Part shown: piece by piece, positions 52,396 through 60,754 of the stretch
Position numbering within the stretch: the stretch's first letter is position 1
How the letters are laid out: each line of letters starts with the position of its first letter
From: Mycolicibacterium brisbanense
Lineage (GTDB): Bacteria > Actinomycetota > Actinomycetes > Mycobacteriales > Mycobacteriaceae
Assembly: GCF_001570425.1 (NCBI RefSeq)
Contig: NZ_BCSX01000040.1
Span: 186,001 to 250,000, forward strand
Reading direction: 5' to 3'
DNA length: 64,000 nucleotides
Translations under genes and position numbers: made by a program
The notes under the pieces: model-generated
What the model was told of the DNA's origin: nothing
Databases searched by the model: none
Seen by the model: the letters and a program-made list of their open reading frames with translations, nothing else

Positions 52396-53991
52396 CTACA
52401 CGGCATCGCGGTTGCGGTAGACCCACCCAGCGATGAGCGTCAAAGTTGCTGCGGCGATGAGCATCACCGCCAACGCGGTGAGCGGCACGTGGCTGGGTAT
52501 GGTGGTCCGGCCGACGGGCGAGAGCTGCAACAGCCAGTGGGGGAGCCTCAGCAGCGCACCGAGATACAGCGCGACGATGACGAAAGTGACTGCCAGCCAA
52601 CCGATCCAGGGCCGCCGCAAGGCAACCGCGAGAGCCGCGACGCCGGCCAGCACTGCCATGGCGGGTACGAATCCCAGTCCGGCCAACGTGAGCCGGGCGA
52701 TGGTGGCGGGTTCACCGAGCGTCACGCCTGCGCCCAATCCATTGCCCAAGCCGGCCAGCAACATCAGCACCGCCGATCCGAGCACGGCCGAAGCCACCGC
52801 CTCGAGCAGCCAGCGCCACCGCGACGTCGCGCCCGCCAGGACCGCTTCACCCAGGCCGGCCTGCTCGTCGCTGTACACCCGCAGAACGGCCGAGACCACG
52901 TAGGCCGACGTCGCCGCGGCCAGGAACTGCGTCATGGTGGTGTACACCCCGTCGTTGCCCTGGGCGTCCAGCACCCGGGCGATCAGCTCATTGGTGCGCG
53001 CCGCGTCCAACAGCGATTTCGTCATCGAACCGAACGCCAGCCCGGCCAGGAACAACCCCACGCCCCAACCGATGGTCGGGCCGCGCTGCAGGGTCAGATG
53101 CAGCACGAAGGGGCCGGAAATCCGATGGGCATTCACTCGTTCACCGGTGGATGGCAGATTGCCGTCGTCGTACTGCCGTCGGGTCTCCAACGCCGCCGCG
53201 AGCAGCATCAGTGCCACCGCGAGCGCCACAAGCATCGCCAGGGGCCACCAGCGCAGTTCCACGAACGACCGCATCTGCTGGGCCCAGGCGATGGGCGAGA
53301 ACCAGCTCAGTGCGCTGCCGGAGGAATTGATGACATCGCCGACACCGCGCACCAGTGCGGCCAGGGCCAGTGCGCCCATCGCGGCGCCGCTGGCGGTACG
53401 GGCCTGTCGCCACAGTTGCGCAGTGACGGCGGCGACCGCGCCGAACACCATCGCGACACCGGTGATGCCCAGACACATGGCGGCTGTGTCGACGACCGCG
53501 AACCCGGTCGCGACCATCCCCACGGTCATGGTGACCGCCAGCACCGCATTGACCGCGCCGATCAGCGCCAGCGCGGCAAAGGTGCGGGCGTGCCTGCCGA
53601 CCACCGAGGACAGCACGAGTTCGGCGGCGCCGCTTTCCTCCTCGGCACGGGTGTGGCGAATCACCGTGGAGATGGCCAGAATCGAGGTGGCGATGATCAG
53701 GGTGAGCATCAGCTCGTTGGCCATCATCACGCCGAGATCGGTCTCGTTGCGGCCGAACATCGGACCGCCGAGCATGGTGCCCGCGGGTGTCTTGAGCAGT
53801 TCGACACGCGACAAGCGTTGCTGTTCTTCGGGATAGGCCAACTTGATGGCGTTGGGTGCGTAGACCATCATCAGCGTCACGACGGCGATCCAGACGCTGA
53901 GTCGCACCCGGTCGCGACGGACCGCCAGCCGCAGCAGGTCGGCGGTTCCGGCGAACGATGGCCTCGCCGCGAGCATGGGGGCGGTGGTCAT
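52396..53991 (-). CDS. ABC exporter permease (Rv1217c-like)
   Basis: A 531-residue membrane protein with about 12 helices in two halves, as in the tetronasin-type ABC-2 permeases of actinobacteria. It starts MTTAPMLAARPSF, with its ATG overlapping the ATPase stop (ATGA at 53988-53991). It pairs with the following ATPase to form an exporter; Rv1217c-Rv1218c is reported to act in multidrug efflux in M. tuberculosis. The substrate here is inferred. Confidence 0.87.
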   Translation of the reverse strand: MTTAPMLAARPSFAGTADLLRLAVRRDRVRLSVWIAVVTLMMVYAPNAIKLAYPEEQQRLSRVELLKTPAGTMLGGPMFGRNETDLGVMMANELMLTLIIATSILAISTVIRHTRAEEESGAAELVLSSVVGRHARTFAALALIGAVNAVLAVTMTVGMVATGFAVVDTAAMCLGITGVAMVFGAVAAVTAQLWRQARTASGAAMGALALAALVRGVGDVINSSGSALSWFSPIAWAQQMRSFVELRWWPLAMLVALAVALMLLAAALETRRQYDDGNLPSTGERVNAHRISGPFVLHLTLQRGPTIGWGVGLFLAGLAFGSMTKSLLDAARTNELIARVLDAQGNDGVYTTMTQFLAAATSAYVVSAVLRVYSDEQAGLGEAVLAGATSRWRWLLEAVASAVLGSAVLMLLAGLGNGLGAGVTLGEPATIARLTLAGLGFVPAMAVLAGVAALAVALRRPWIGWLAVTFVIVALYLGALLRLPHWLLQLSPVGRTTIPSHVPLTALAVMLIAAATLTLIAGWVYRNRDAV

Positions 53992-54884
53992 GACGACACC
54001 CGCTGGTACTCGCGCAGGAACAGATCTTCCAGCGACGCCGGCGTCACCGACAGGTCCCGGATGCCGAGATCGGCCAGCTCTGCCATGGTCCGGTCGAGGT
54101 CGGTGCGGTCGACCGAGAAGCGGTAGTGGCCATCGGCGATCGAGAAGTCGTGTACGAACGGCATCCGTTGCAGCACTTGGCCGTCGGTGCTTGTGCGCAC
54201 CTGCACCGTGGTCTGCATGAGGTGCCGCAGCTGGCTGAGTGTGCCGGACCGCACGGTGCGGCCTGCGCGGATGATGGTCACGCTGTCGCACAGCTTCTCC
54301 ACCTCGGCGAGAATGTGGCTCGACAGCAGCACCGCGGCGCCGCGCGCCGATACCTCGCTGACGCACTGCTGAAAAGCCTTCTCCATCAACGGGTCGAGCC
54401 CCGACGTGGGTTCGTCGAGTATGTAGAGCTCGGCGTTGGTGCTGAAGGCCGCGACGATCGCAACCTTCTGTCGATTGCCCTTGGAGTAGGTCCTGGCCTT
54501 CTTGTGCGGATCCAGCTCGAAGCGTTCGATGAGCTGATCGCGCCTGCGGGTGTCGATGTTGTTGCCGCGCAGTCCGGTCAGAAAGTCGATGACCTGCATG
54601 CCGGTCAGATTGGGCCACAACGTCACATCGCCTGGCACGTAGGCGATCCTGCGATGCAGGGCAACGGCGTCGTGCCAGGGATCGCCGCCGAGCAGGCGGA
54701 CGGTTCCACCGTCGGCGCGCAGCAGGCCGAGCAGCACCCTGATGGTGGTGGACTTGCCTGCGCCGTTGGGTCCGAGGAAGCCGGTGACAGCGCCTGGCGG
54801 CACACTCAGGTTGAGTCCGTCGAGTGCCTTGGTGCGTCCGAAAGACTTTGACAGTCCGTGGATTTCGATTGCTGCTTCAGACAT
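53988..54884 (-). CDS. ABC exporter ATPase (Rv1218c-like)
   Basis: A 298-residue ATPase. Walker A is GPNGAGKST (about residues 38-46), Walker B is LYILDEPTSGLDP, and the signature is the divergent YSKGNRQKV in place of LSGGQ, a normal feature of this branch. The C-terminal domain of about 80 residues is regulatory. It follows the TetR gene by 2 bases and is translationally coupled to the permease. Confidence 0.9.
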   Translation of the reverse strand: MSEAAIEIHGLSKSFGRTKALDGLNLSVPPGAVTGFLGPNGAGKSTTIRVLLGLLRADGGTVRLLGGDPWHDAVALHRRIAYVPGDVTLWPNLTGMQVIDFLTGLRGNNIDTRRRDQLIERFELDPHKKARTYSKGNRQKVAIVAAFSTNAELYILDEPTSGLDPLMEKAFQQCVSEVSARGAAVLLSSHILAEVEKLCDSVTIIRAGRTVRSGTLSQLRHLMQTTVQVRTSTDGQVLQRMPFVHDFSIADGHYRFSVDRTDLDRTMAELADLGIRDLSVTPASLEDLFLREYQRVSS

Positions 54885-54886
54885 GG

Positions 54887-55567
54887 TCAGGCTCCTTCCG
54901 GTCGGATCGCTGCTTCCGCGTCCGGGCCGCTGAACGGAATGCCCTTTTCGCGCTGGGCCAGGAACGCGTCGTACATGGTGGAATCGGCCATCAGGCCGTT
55001 GGTGTAGATCTCGAGCGCGGGCAACACCATGTCTTCGCCGTAGTCGTGCAGGACTGTGCGCAGATCCGTTGGGTTTTCGTGCATCTGGATGTACAGCAGG
55101 AACGCGCCGCCGCCGCAGATCGCCAGATAGCGGGCCCGTGCCTTGGGGTCCCGGCTCGGCTTGAGCACACCGGTGCGCACGCCCTCCTCGAGGTACTGCT
55201 CGGCGTTCTCAAGCATCGTGCGCCAGAACGACTTTGCCAGGTCGCTGCCGGACTGCATGCTGCGTACCAGGTAGGCGACCAGGGGTGCGAACGACTCGAT
55301 CTCGGACATCTGGGCGAGCCAACTCGCGGGGTCGGTGGTCTGCATCGACTCCGACTTGGCATCGCGGATGACTTCGGCCACATAGGCATCGCAGGACTTG
55401 CGCAGGCCGTCCTTGGAGCCGAAGTGGTGAATCACCAAGGCTGCACTCACGCCGGCGGCTTCGGCGATGGTGCGTAGGCCCACACTGAATCCGTGTTGGC
55501 CGAACTGGTCGATCGCGGCGTCGCGGATTCTCGCCGTGGTCGTTCTATCTTCATCGACTGAACGCAT
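54887..55567 (-). CDS. TetR family regulator of the efflux operon (Rv1219c-like)
   Basis: A 226-residue repressor with an N-terminal TetR helix-turn-helix (LRTIAEAAGVSAALVIHHF, about residues 34-52) and a helical effector domain. It starts the operon TetR-ATPase-permease-methyltransferase. The start at 55567 follows a TAGCGT hexamer by 7 bases and lies inside the palindromic operator. An ATG 18 bases upstream is possible but would fall before the expected start of transcription. Confidence 0.88.
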   Translation of the reverse strand: MRSVDEDRTTTARIRDAAIDQFGQHGFSVGLRTIAEAAGVSAALVIHHFGSKDGLRKSCDAYVAEVIRDAKSESMQTTDPASWLAQMSEIESFAPLVAYLVRSMQSGSDLAKSFWRTMLENAEQYLEEGVRTGVLKPSRDPKARARYLAICGGGAFLLYIQMHENPTDLRTVLHDYGEDMVLPALEIYTNGLMADSTMYDAFLAQREKGIPFSGPDAEAAIRPEGA

Positions 55568-55592
55568 GTTTAGTACGCTAAACACGCGTTCA
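55559..55592. promoter_or_regulatory. Palindromic TetR operator and promoter of the efflux operon
   Basis: TGAACGCATGTTTAG (55559-55573) and CTAAACACGCGTTCA (55578-55592) form 15-base arms with one mismatch and a TACG centre. On the minus strand the promoter is TTGACG, an 18-base spacer and TAGCGT (plus 55575-55580), then 7 bases to the ATG. The operator covers the -10 element and the first codons, so bound repressor would block its own transcription. Confidence 0.65.
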
Positions 55593-55658
55593 GTGCAGCG
55601 TCAAGGGGTGGCCCGTCAGGAATCCGTAAAAATGCCGAATAGGCGCGAGCAGTCACGG

Positions 55659-55689
55659 CGGTACGCCAAACGCGGCGTGTCGCGTACCG
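55659..55689. terminator. Hairpin downstream of the O-methyltransferase gene
   Basis: CGGTACGC (55659-55666) and GCGTACCG (55682-55689) pair around a 15-base loop, about 70 bases beyond the stop of the minus-strand methyltransferase gene. Confidence 0.45.
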
Positions 55690-55724
55690 GGGCGTCTGCT
55701 CGGCGGGAAAAGTGCCCCGGGAGC

Positions 55725-55754
55725 AGGTGCGGCGGGAGAAGGTGCGGCGGGAGA
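55725..55754. repeat. Exact tandem duplication of 15 bases
   Basis: AGGTGCGGCGGGAGA occurs twice without a gap (55725-55739 and 55740-55754), just after the stop of the O-methyltransferase gene. It looks like recent slippage and has no coding role. Confidence 0.7.
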
Positions 55755-55757
55755 GGG

Positions 55758-56423
55758 CTAGTCGCGGACGGCGGCGAGCAGGCCGTCACCGAGGGGTATG
55801 AGCACGGGAGTGAGCCGCTCGTCTTCGGCGATGAGCCGGGCGGCTTCCCGCACTGCGGTCACCTCGGCGTCGCGCGCGGTGGCGTCGCCGGCGCGGCCGC
55901 CGAGCGCGGCCCGGTGCACCACGATGGCGCCGCCTTCCCGCAGCAGTCGGACCCCTTCGGTCACGAACTGCGGCTGGTCGACCGGGTCGGCGTCGACGAA
56001 CACCAGGTCGTAGGACTCGTCGGCGAGCCGGGTCAGTACGTCTTGGGCGCGCCCGCTGATCAGCCGGGTCCGTCCCGGCCCCACCCCGGCTTCGCTGAAC
56101 CCCTGCTTGGCGATCCGCAGATGCTCGGGCTCGACGTCGATGGTCGTGAGCACGCCGTCGTCGCGCATGCCCGAGAGCAGCCACAGCCCGCTGACCCCGG
56201 CGCCGGTGCCCACCTCCACCACGGCTCGGCCGCCGGTGAGCCGCGCCAGCACGCTCAACAGTGCGCCGACCGCCGGGGTGACGGCCCCGGCGCCGATGTC
56301 GACGGCGCGTTCGCGGGCGGCTGCCACGATCGAATCCTCGGAAATCGACCGTTCGGCGTGCGTCACGATCGCCTCGGCGTGGCTGGGGTGCGCCTGACCC
56401 TGAGTCTCGTCGGAGCTGACCAT
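55758..56423 (-). CDS. SAM-dependent O-methyltransferase (Rv1220c-like)
   Basis: A 221-residue class I methyltransferase of the catechol/caffeoyl-CoA type. VVEVGTGAGVSGLWLLSGM is the SAM-binding motif and LVFVDADPVDQPQFV carries the metal-binding Asp. It starts MVSSDETQG at 56423; the upstream in-frame extension is not conserved. It is divergent from sigE, as in M. tuberculosis. The acceptor is unknown. Confidence 0.87.
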   Translation of the reverse strand: MVSSDETQGQAHPSHAEAIVTHAERSISEDSIVAAARERAVDIGAGAVTPAVGALLSVLARLTGGRAVVEVGTGAGVSGLWLLSGMRDDGVLTTIDVEPEHLRIAKQGFSEAGVGPGRTRLISGRAQDVLTRLADESYDLVFVDADPVDQPQFVTEGVRLLREGGAIVVHRAALGGRAGDATARDAEVTAVREAARLIAEDERLTPVLIPLGDGLLAAVRD

Positions 56424-56549
56424 GCCCGCAGCGTAGGCCAGTAGCCACCGCGGCCGTCGCGACACGCCCGCGCCGGGCGGCGATTCCGGCAGGAAATCAG
56501 GTGATTTGCGCAGGTTGTGACGCATATCGCTGGGATTCTCAGGGAAAGT

Positions 56550-56562
56550 TAAGTTTGCTCAT
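56550..56562 (+). promoter_or_regulatory. Leaderless promoter of full-length sigE
   Basis: TAAGTT (56550-56555) lies 7 bases before the ATG at 56563, giving the longest SigE form without a ribosome site. Confidence 0.5.
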
Positions 56563-57363
56563 ATGCCCGCCTCACCGGCATGGGGAACGGTAACTCGCAT
56601 GGAACACGGCCGTCTCCCGCGCTCTGTGGAGCGGACTTGGAATAACGACATTGGCCCGCGTGTTAGCTCTCATGAGGTCTGTGACCAGGAGGAACCGACG
56701 ACCATCGCATCTCAGTCGATCAGCACATCCCAGCCCGCCCCGGTGACCATGTCCCACCTGGAGCAGTACACCGAAGACGAGTGGGTTCAGCCATCCGACG
56801 AACTGACCGGCACCGCCGTTTTCGACGCGACCGGCGACCAGGCTGCCATGCCGTCCTGGGACGAGCTGGTGCGCCAACACGCCGACCGGGTGTACAGGCT
56901 GGCCTATCGCCTGTCCGGCAACCAGCACGACGCCGAGGACCTGACTCAGGAAACCTTCATTCGCGTGTTCCGGTCGCTGCAGAACTATCAGCCCGGCACG
57001 TTCGAGGGCTGGCTCCACCGCATCACCACAAACCTCTTCCTGGACATGGTGCGGCGCCGCGGGCGCATCCGGATGGAAGCGCTGCCGGAGGACTACGACC
57101 GCGTGCCTGCCGACGACCCCAACCCCGAGCAGATCTACCACGACTCGCGTTTGGGCGCTGACCTGCAGGCCGCGCTGGACTCGCTGGCTCCCGAGTTCCG
57201 TGCCGCCGTGGTGTTGTGCGACATCGAGGGTCTGTCCTACGAGGAGATCGGCGCGACGCTGGACGTCAAGCTGGGCACTGTGCGTAGCCGTATTCACCGG
57301 GGCCGCCAGGCGCTGCGTGACTATCTCGCCAAACACTCTCCGGAAACTGCTCAGTCCGCCTGA
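56563..57363 (+). CDS. sigE: ECF sigma factor SigE
   Basis: A 266-residue extracytoplasmic-stress sigma factor. Region 2 covers about residues 96-165 (WDELVRQHADRVYRLAYRLS, DLTQETFIRVFRSLQNY) and region 4 about 205-255 (LSYEEIGATLDVKLGTVRSR). The first 90 residues are a variable extension. The longest form starts at the leaderless ATG 56563; ATG 56599, an internal non-AUG start near 56698-56704 and ATG 56749 would give shorter forms. Several SigE isoforms from different promoters have been reported in M. tuberculosis. The gene is followed by its anti-sigma factor and HtrA protease. Confidence 0.93.
   Translation: MPASPAWGTVTRMEHGRLPRSVERTWNNDIGPRVSSHEVCDQEEPTTIASQSISTSQPAPVTMSHLEQYTEDEWVQPSDELTGTAVFDATGDQAAMPSWDELVRQHADRVYRLAYRLSGNQHDAEDLTQETFIRVFRSLQNYQPGTFEGWLHRITTNLFLDMVRRRGRIRMEALPEDYDRVPADDPNPEQIYHDSRLGADLQAALDSLAPEFRAAVVLCDIEGLSYEEIGATLDVKLGTVRSRIHRGRQALRDYLAKHSPETAQSA
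56639..56692 (+). promoter_or_regulatory. Internal ECF-type promoter and strong ribosome site inside sigE
   Basis: GGAAT (56639-56643) and a CGTGTT element ending at 56664 resemble SigH/SigE-type promoters (GGAAY, then GTT about 17 bases on). Downstream, AGGAGG (56687-56692) is a perfect ribosome site, but no ATG, GTG or TTG follows at the right distance. The in-frame codons there are ACG, ACC and ATC. Confidence 0.45.
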
Positions 57364-57441
57364 GCTGTCATGAGTGCCTCGGGCCGGGTCCCGCGCTACA
57401 TTCACTAATGAGGTTCAAATGTGCCCGAGAGGAGCTGGGTG

Positions 57442-57840
57442 ATGGTCGACCCGGGACACGTGTTCCGTCGCGCATTCTCCTGGCTGCCTGCGCAATTTGC
57501 GTCCCAGAGCGATGCGCCGGTGGGCGCGCCGCGTCAGTTCGGATCCACTGAGCACCTGTCGACCGAGGCCATCGCGGCCTTCGTGGACGGCGAGCTGCGG
57601 ATGACCGCGCACCTGCGGGCCGCACACCATCTTTCGCTGTGTCCCGACTGCGCGGCCGAGGTGGACGCTCAGGGGCAGGCCCGCGCGGCATTGCGAGACT
57701 CGTGCCCGATCTCAATTCCCCACAGCTTGCTGGGCATGTTGTCGCAGATACCGCACCACGCGCCGCATCAGGCCGCCGAATGGCCGAACCAGGGCGAGTT
57801 TGCTGACGACCCGAATCGGGCGCGGCGTAAGCGCCGGTAG
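57442..57840 (+). CDS. rseA: Zinc-associated anti-sigma factor of SigE
   Basis: A 132-residue soluble anti-sigma protein. The ZAS motif HXXXCXXC is visible as HHLSLCPDC. In M. tuberculosis RseA binds SigE and releases it after phosphorylation and ClpCP proteolysis or thiol oxidation. GAGGAG-type sequence (57429-57434) precedes the ATG. It is 78 bases after sigE and before htrA. Confidence 0.9.
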   Translation: MVDPGHVFRRAFSWLPAQFASQSDAPVGAPRQFGSTEHLSTEAIAAFVDGELRMTAHLRAAHHLSLCPDCAAEVDAQGQARAALRDSCPISIPHSLLGMLSQIPHHAPHQAAEWPNQGEFADDPNRARRKRR

Positions 57841-57919
57841 GCTAGAACAACACGCGAGCTAGTGTCCCGCGCAGGCTGTCTGGCCGCAGCGGGCGCTCCG
57901 ATCAGAGAGTGATACACCG

Positions 57920-59413
57920 TTGACCGACCAGGATCAGCCCGGCGAGAACGACCGCTTGGCGCCCCGTGCTGTTCAGCGGCCACCCGTCGACCCGGCATCG
58001 CAGCGTGCATTCGGGCGGCCGGCCGGCGTCGACGGATCGTTCCTCGGTGCCGAGAAATATGCGGACCAGGGCGAGTACACGCCCAGGGACCAGGCCCCGG
58101 ATCCGGTGTTGGCCGAGGCCTTCGGGCGCACCGGCGAGTACTCCCTGCAGCGCCACCCCGCCGATGCGGGAGCTCTGGCGGCCGAGCGGGACGGTGACGG
58201 CGAGGACGAGGTCGCCGACCCGTGGCGAGATCCGGCTGCCGCCGTTGCCCTCGGCACTCCGGCCCGGCCGCCGACGCCGCACCCGGTCAGCACCGAACCG
58301 GTCACCAAGCTGGGCTTGCGCGATGTGCTGTTCGGCCGCAGGGTCTCCGTACTCGCCTTGGTCACGCTCGGGCTGATCGCCCTGCTGGTCGGCGTGTTCG
58401 GCGGCGTCGTGGGCCGCATGACGGCCGAGACCGTGCAGGCGTTCACCACGTCGAAGGTGACACTGGAGACCGGCAACAACCCGGAGCCGCCCGCGGGCCG
58501 GTTCGCGACCGTCGCCGCCGCGGTGGCCGACTCCGTCGTCACCATCGAGGCCAAGGGCAAAACCGAGGGCTCGCAGGGCTCGGGTGTGGTGATCGACAAG
58601 TCCGGCTTCATCGTCACCAACAATCACGTGATCTCCGACGCCGCAGCCAAGCCTGCCGATTACCAGCTCAGCGTGGTTTTCAACGACGGCACCGTCGTCC
58701 CGGCCCGCTTGATCGGCCGCGATCCCAAGACTGACGTCGCGGTGCTCAAGGTCGACAATGTCGACCACCTCAGCGTGGCCCGCATGGGCGATTCGGAGAA
58801 GCTGCAGGTCGGTCAGGAAGTGATCGCCGCGGGTGCCCCGCTCGGCCTGCGCAGCACCGTCACGCACGGCATCATCAGCGCGCTGCACCGCCCCGTGCCG
58901 TTGTCCGGCGAAGGCTCCGACACCGACACCGTGATCGACGGCGTGCAGACCGACGCCTCGATCAACCACGGCAACTCCGGTGGGCCGCTGATCAACATGG
59001 ACTCCGAGGTCATCGGGATCAACACCGCAGGAAAGTCGTTGTCGGACAGCGCGAGTGGTCTGGGCTTCGCCATCCCGGTCAACGAGGTCAAGCGGGTGGC
59101 CGAGAAGCTCATCCAGGACGGCAAGATCGTGCACCCGTCGCTGGGGCTGACGGCCGTGTCGGTGAGCAACAGCGTGGCGTCGGGCGCCAAGGTCAGCGAT
59201 GTGAGCCCGGGCAGTCCCGCCGAGAAGGCCGGCATTCTGGAGAACGACGTCGTCGTCAAGATCGGCGATCGCAAGGTGGCCGACGGTGACGAGTTCGTGG
59301 TCGCGGTGCGTCAGCTCAACGTCGGTCAGGAAGTTCCCATCGAGGTGGTCCGCGAAGGTCGTCCGCTGACCCTGATGATCACGCCCATCGGCGACGACCA
59401 AAAAAAGCAGTAA
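57920..59413 (+). CDS. htrA: Membrane-anchored HtrA serine protease
   Basis: A 497-residue envelope protease. The first 130 residues are a cytoplasmic, Pro- and acid-rich tail. A transmembrane helix covers about 142-165 (VSVLALVTLGLIALLVGVFG). The trypsin-like domain has His236 (NNHVI), Asp272 (TDVAVLKV) and Ser353 (GNSGGPL), and a C-terminal PDZ domain follows (VSPGSPAEKAGILENDVVVK). No ATG or GTG is available upstream, so it starts at the rare TTG 57920. In M. tuberculosis the protease is linked to the SigE envelope response. Confidence 0.92.
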   Translation: MTDQDQPGENDRLAPRAVQRPPVDPASQRAFGRPAGVDGSFLGAEKYADQGEYTPRDQAPDPVLAEAFGRTGEYSLQRHPADAGALAAERDGDGEDEVADPWRDPAAAVALGTPARPPTPHPVSTEPVTKLGLRDVLFGRRVSVLALVTLGLIALLVGVFGGVVGRMTAETVQAFTTSKVTLETGNNPEPPAGRFATVAAAVADSVVTIEAKGKTEGSQGSGVVIDKSGFIVTNNHVISDAAAKPADYQLSVVFNDGTVVPARLIGRDPKTDVAVLKVDNVDHLSVARMGDSEKLQVGQEVIAAGAPLGLRSTVTHGIISALHRPVPLSGEGSDTDTVIDGVQTDASINHGNSGGPLINMDSEVIGINTAGKSLSDSASGLGFAIPVNEVKRVAEKLIQDGKIVHPSLGLTAVSVSNSVASGAKVSDVSPGSPAEKAGILENDVVVKIGDRKVADGDEFVVAVRQLNVGQEVPIEVVREGRPLTLMITPIGDDQKKQ

Positions 59414-59416
59414 ATC

Positions 59417-59818
59417 GTGTTCGCCAACATCGGGTGGGGCGAGATGCTCGTGCTGGTGATCGCCGGCCTGGTGATCCTCGGCCCCGAACGGCTACCCGGT
59501 GCGATCCGGTGGACCTCCGGCGCACTGCGCCAGGTCCGTGACTACGTCAGCGGCGCCACCAGCCAGCTGCGCGAAGACCTGGGCCCGGAGTTCGAGGACC
59601 TGCGCGAGCCGCTCGCCGAACTGCAGAAGCTGCGGGGCATGACACCGCGCGCTGCCATCACCAAGCATCTGCTCGAAGGCGACGACTCGTTCCTCACGGG
59701 GAAATTCGACGAGAAGCAGGCGCAGGAGCTGGCACAACAGCCGCCGACGGTGACCCCGCCGCCGACGCCGCCGCAGCAGAAGCCGACCGGGACGGTGTTC
59801 GACCCGGACGCCACCTGA
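59417..59818 (+). CDS. tatB: Twin-arginine translocase subunit TatB
   Basis: A 133-residue protein. MFANIGWGEMLVLVIAGLVI is the single transmembrane helix, followed by the LGPERLPGAIRW hinge, an amphipathic helix and a Pro-rich tail (PPTVTPPPTPPQQKP). TatB recognises folded Tat substrates with TatC. It follows htrA by 3 bases. Its last 125 bases overlap the convergent membrane-protein gene. Confidence 0.93.
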   Translation: MFANIGWGEMLVLVIAGLVILGPERLPGAIRWTSGALRQVRDYVSGATSQLREDLGPEFEDLREPLAELQKLRGMTPRAAITKHLLEGDDSFLTGKFDEKQAQELAQQPPTVTPPPTPPQQKPTGTVFDPDAT

Positions 59819-60662
59819 GCGTCGACGCGTCGGCGCCGCGTTCTTCGAGCGAGACCACCCAGTACCGCAGGCCCAGCGCCCATCCCACGAACACGGCCAA
59901 CGCCAGCAGATTGGCCGGGATCAGCCGCGGGTCGTCGTAGGCCGCCACCACCACGAGGACGGCGACCGCCGCGGTCAGCACGACCCATAGGGCGAAGACG
60001 ATGCGGGCGATCATCGCCGCAGGCCGCCGCAGCCGGTACAGCACCAGCGCGCTGCGCACAGTGAGCCGCTGATCGGCCGCCTCGGCATCAGAGGCCTCCA
60101 CCCGCATGGCGGCGAAGCGAAATGCGAGGGCAAACAATGTCGTGATCGCGACGGCAAGGACGTCGCCATAGACGAAACCGCCGGAAAAGTAGTCGGCGAC
60201 GCCGAGCGTGTCGGTGCGTCCGAATGCCGAAGCCAGCGCCGAGCTGACGTTTTGGGCAACGATGCCGAGGCTGAACCAGTAGAACGCTCGAAGGATGCGC
60301 GCCGGGCGCCGCCGCATCGGGTAGGCAAGCAGCAGGCGACGCAGCGTGACCGACGGCTTCTTCTCGACGGGCGGCGGCTCGGACCTGGTGACCAGCGTCG
60401 AGGCCTCCGCCAGCCAACTCTGCGCCTGTTCGGCCGCGCGTTGCTGAGCTTCGGGCGAGTCGGCGACCAGCTTGCTGGCATTCCACCACTCGGAGGCGAA
60501 CGCCACCTGCCTGCTGGCATCGTCGAAGGCCAGCTTGCGGCTCCCGGCCTGGGTCCGGCGTTCCCGCCAGTCTCCGACCATCAGTGCGACGATGCCGATT
60601 CCGGCGGTGATGACGGGAGTCAGCACGGTCAGCGCAATGCGTATGACCTGGTCCGTATCCAT
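59694..60662 (-). CDS. Membrane protein of unknown function overlapping tatB
   Basis: A 322-residue protein with about five hydrophobic helices: residues 5-28, one near 125-145, one near 160-185, one near 212-240 and one near 245-265. The stretch between the first two helices is soluble and helical. The last 42 residues are Ala/Ser/Pro-rich and are encoded antisense to the end of tatB; they may only be read-through to the first stop. I do not recognise the family. GAGG precedes the ATG at 60662. It occupies a place that differs from M. tuberculosis. Confidence 0.65.
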   Translation of the reverse strand: MDTDQVIRIALTVLTPVITAGIGIVALMVGDWRERRTQAGSRKLAFDDASRQVAFASEWWNASKLVADSPEAQQRAAEQAQSWLAEASTLVTRSEPPPVEKKPSVTLRRLLLAYPMRRRPARILRAFYWFSLGIVAQNVSSALASAFGRTDTLGVADYFSGGFVYGDVLAVAITTLFALAFRFAAMRVEASDAEAADQRLTVRSALVLYRLRRPAAMIARIVFALWVVLTAAVAVLVVVAAYDDPRLIPANLLALAVFVGWALGLRYWVVSLEERGADASTLRWRPGRTPSRSASAAAASAAGSPSAAVVPAPAPASRRISP

Positions 60663-60754
60663 CGCGCCTCGATCCACACGGCGGCCGCTGCGAGAACAGG
60701 CGTTAATAATGCCATTCCGGCGCGGCCGTCGAGGCCGTAAGCCCGACGACGGGT

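Noticed and set aside
52297..54126. 609-codon plus-strand frame opposite the ABC permease
   Set aside because: The opposite strand encodes a conserved permease with coupled neighbours; this frame is low-complexity His/Arg/Gly.
55725..55754. CRISPR-like repeat
   Set aside because: Only two directly adjacent copies without spacers and no cas genes.
55633..55757. Small Arg-rich peptide gene starting at ATG 55633
   Set aside because: It runs through the hairpin and tandem repeat and then continues antisense into the methyltransferase gene; no ribosome site.
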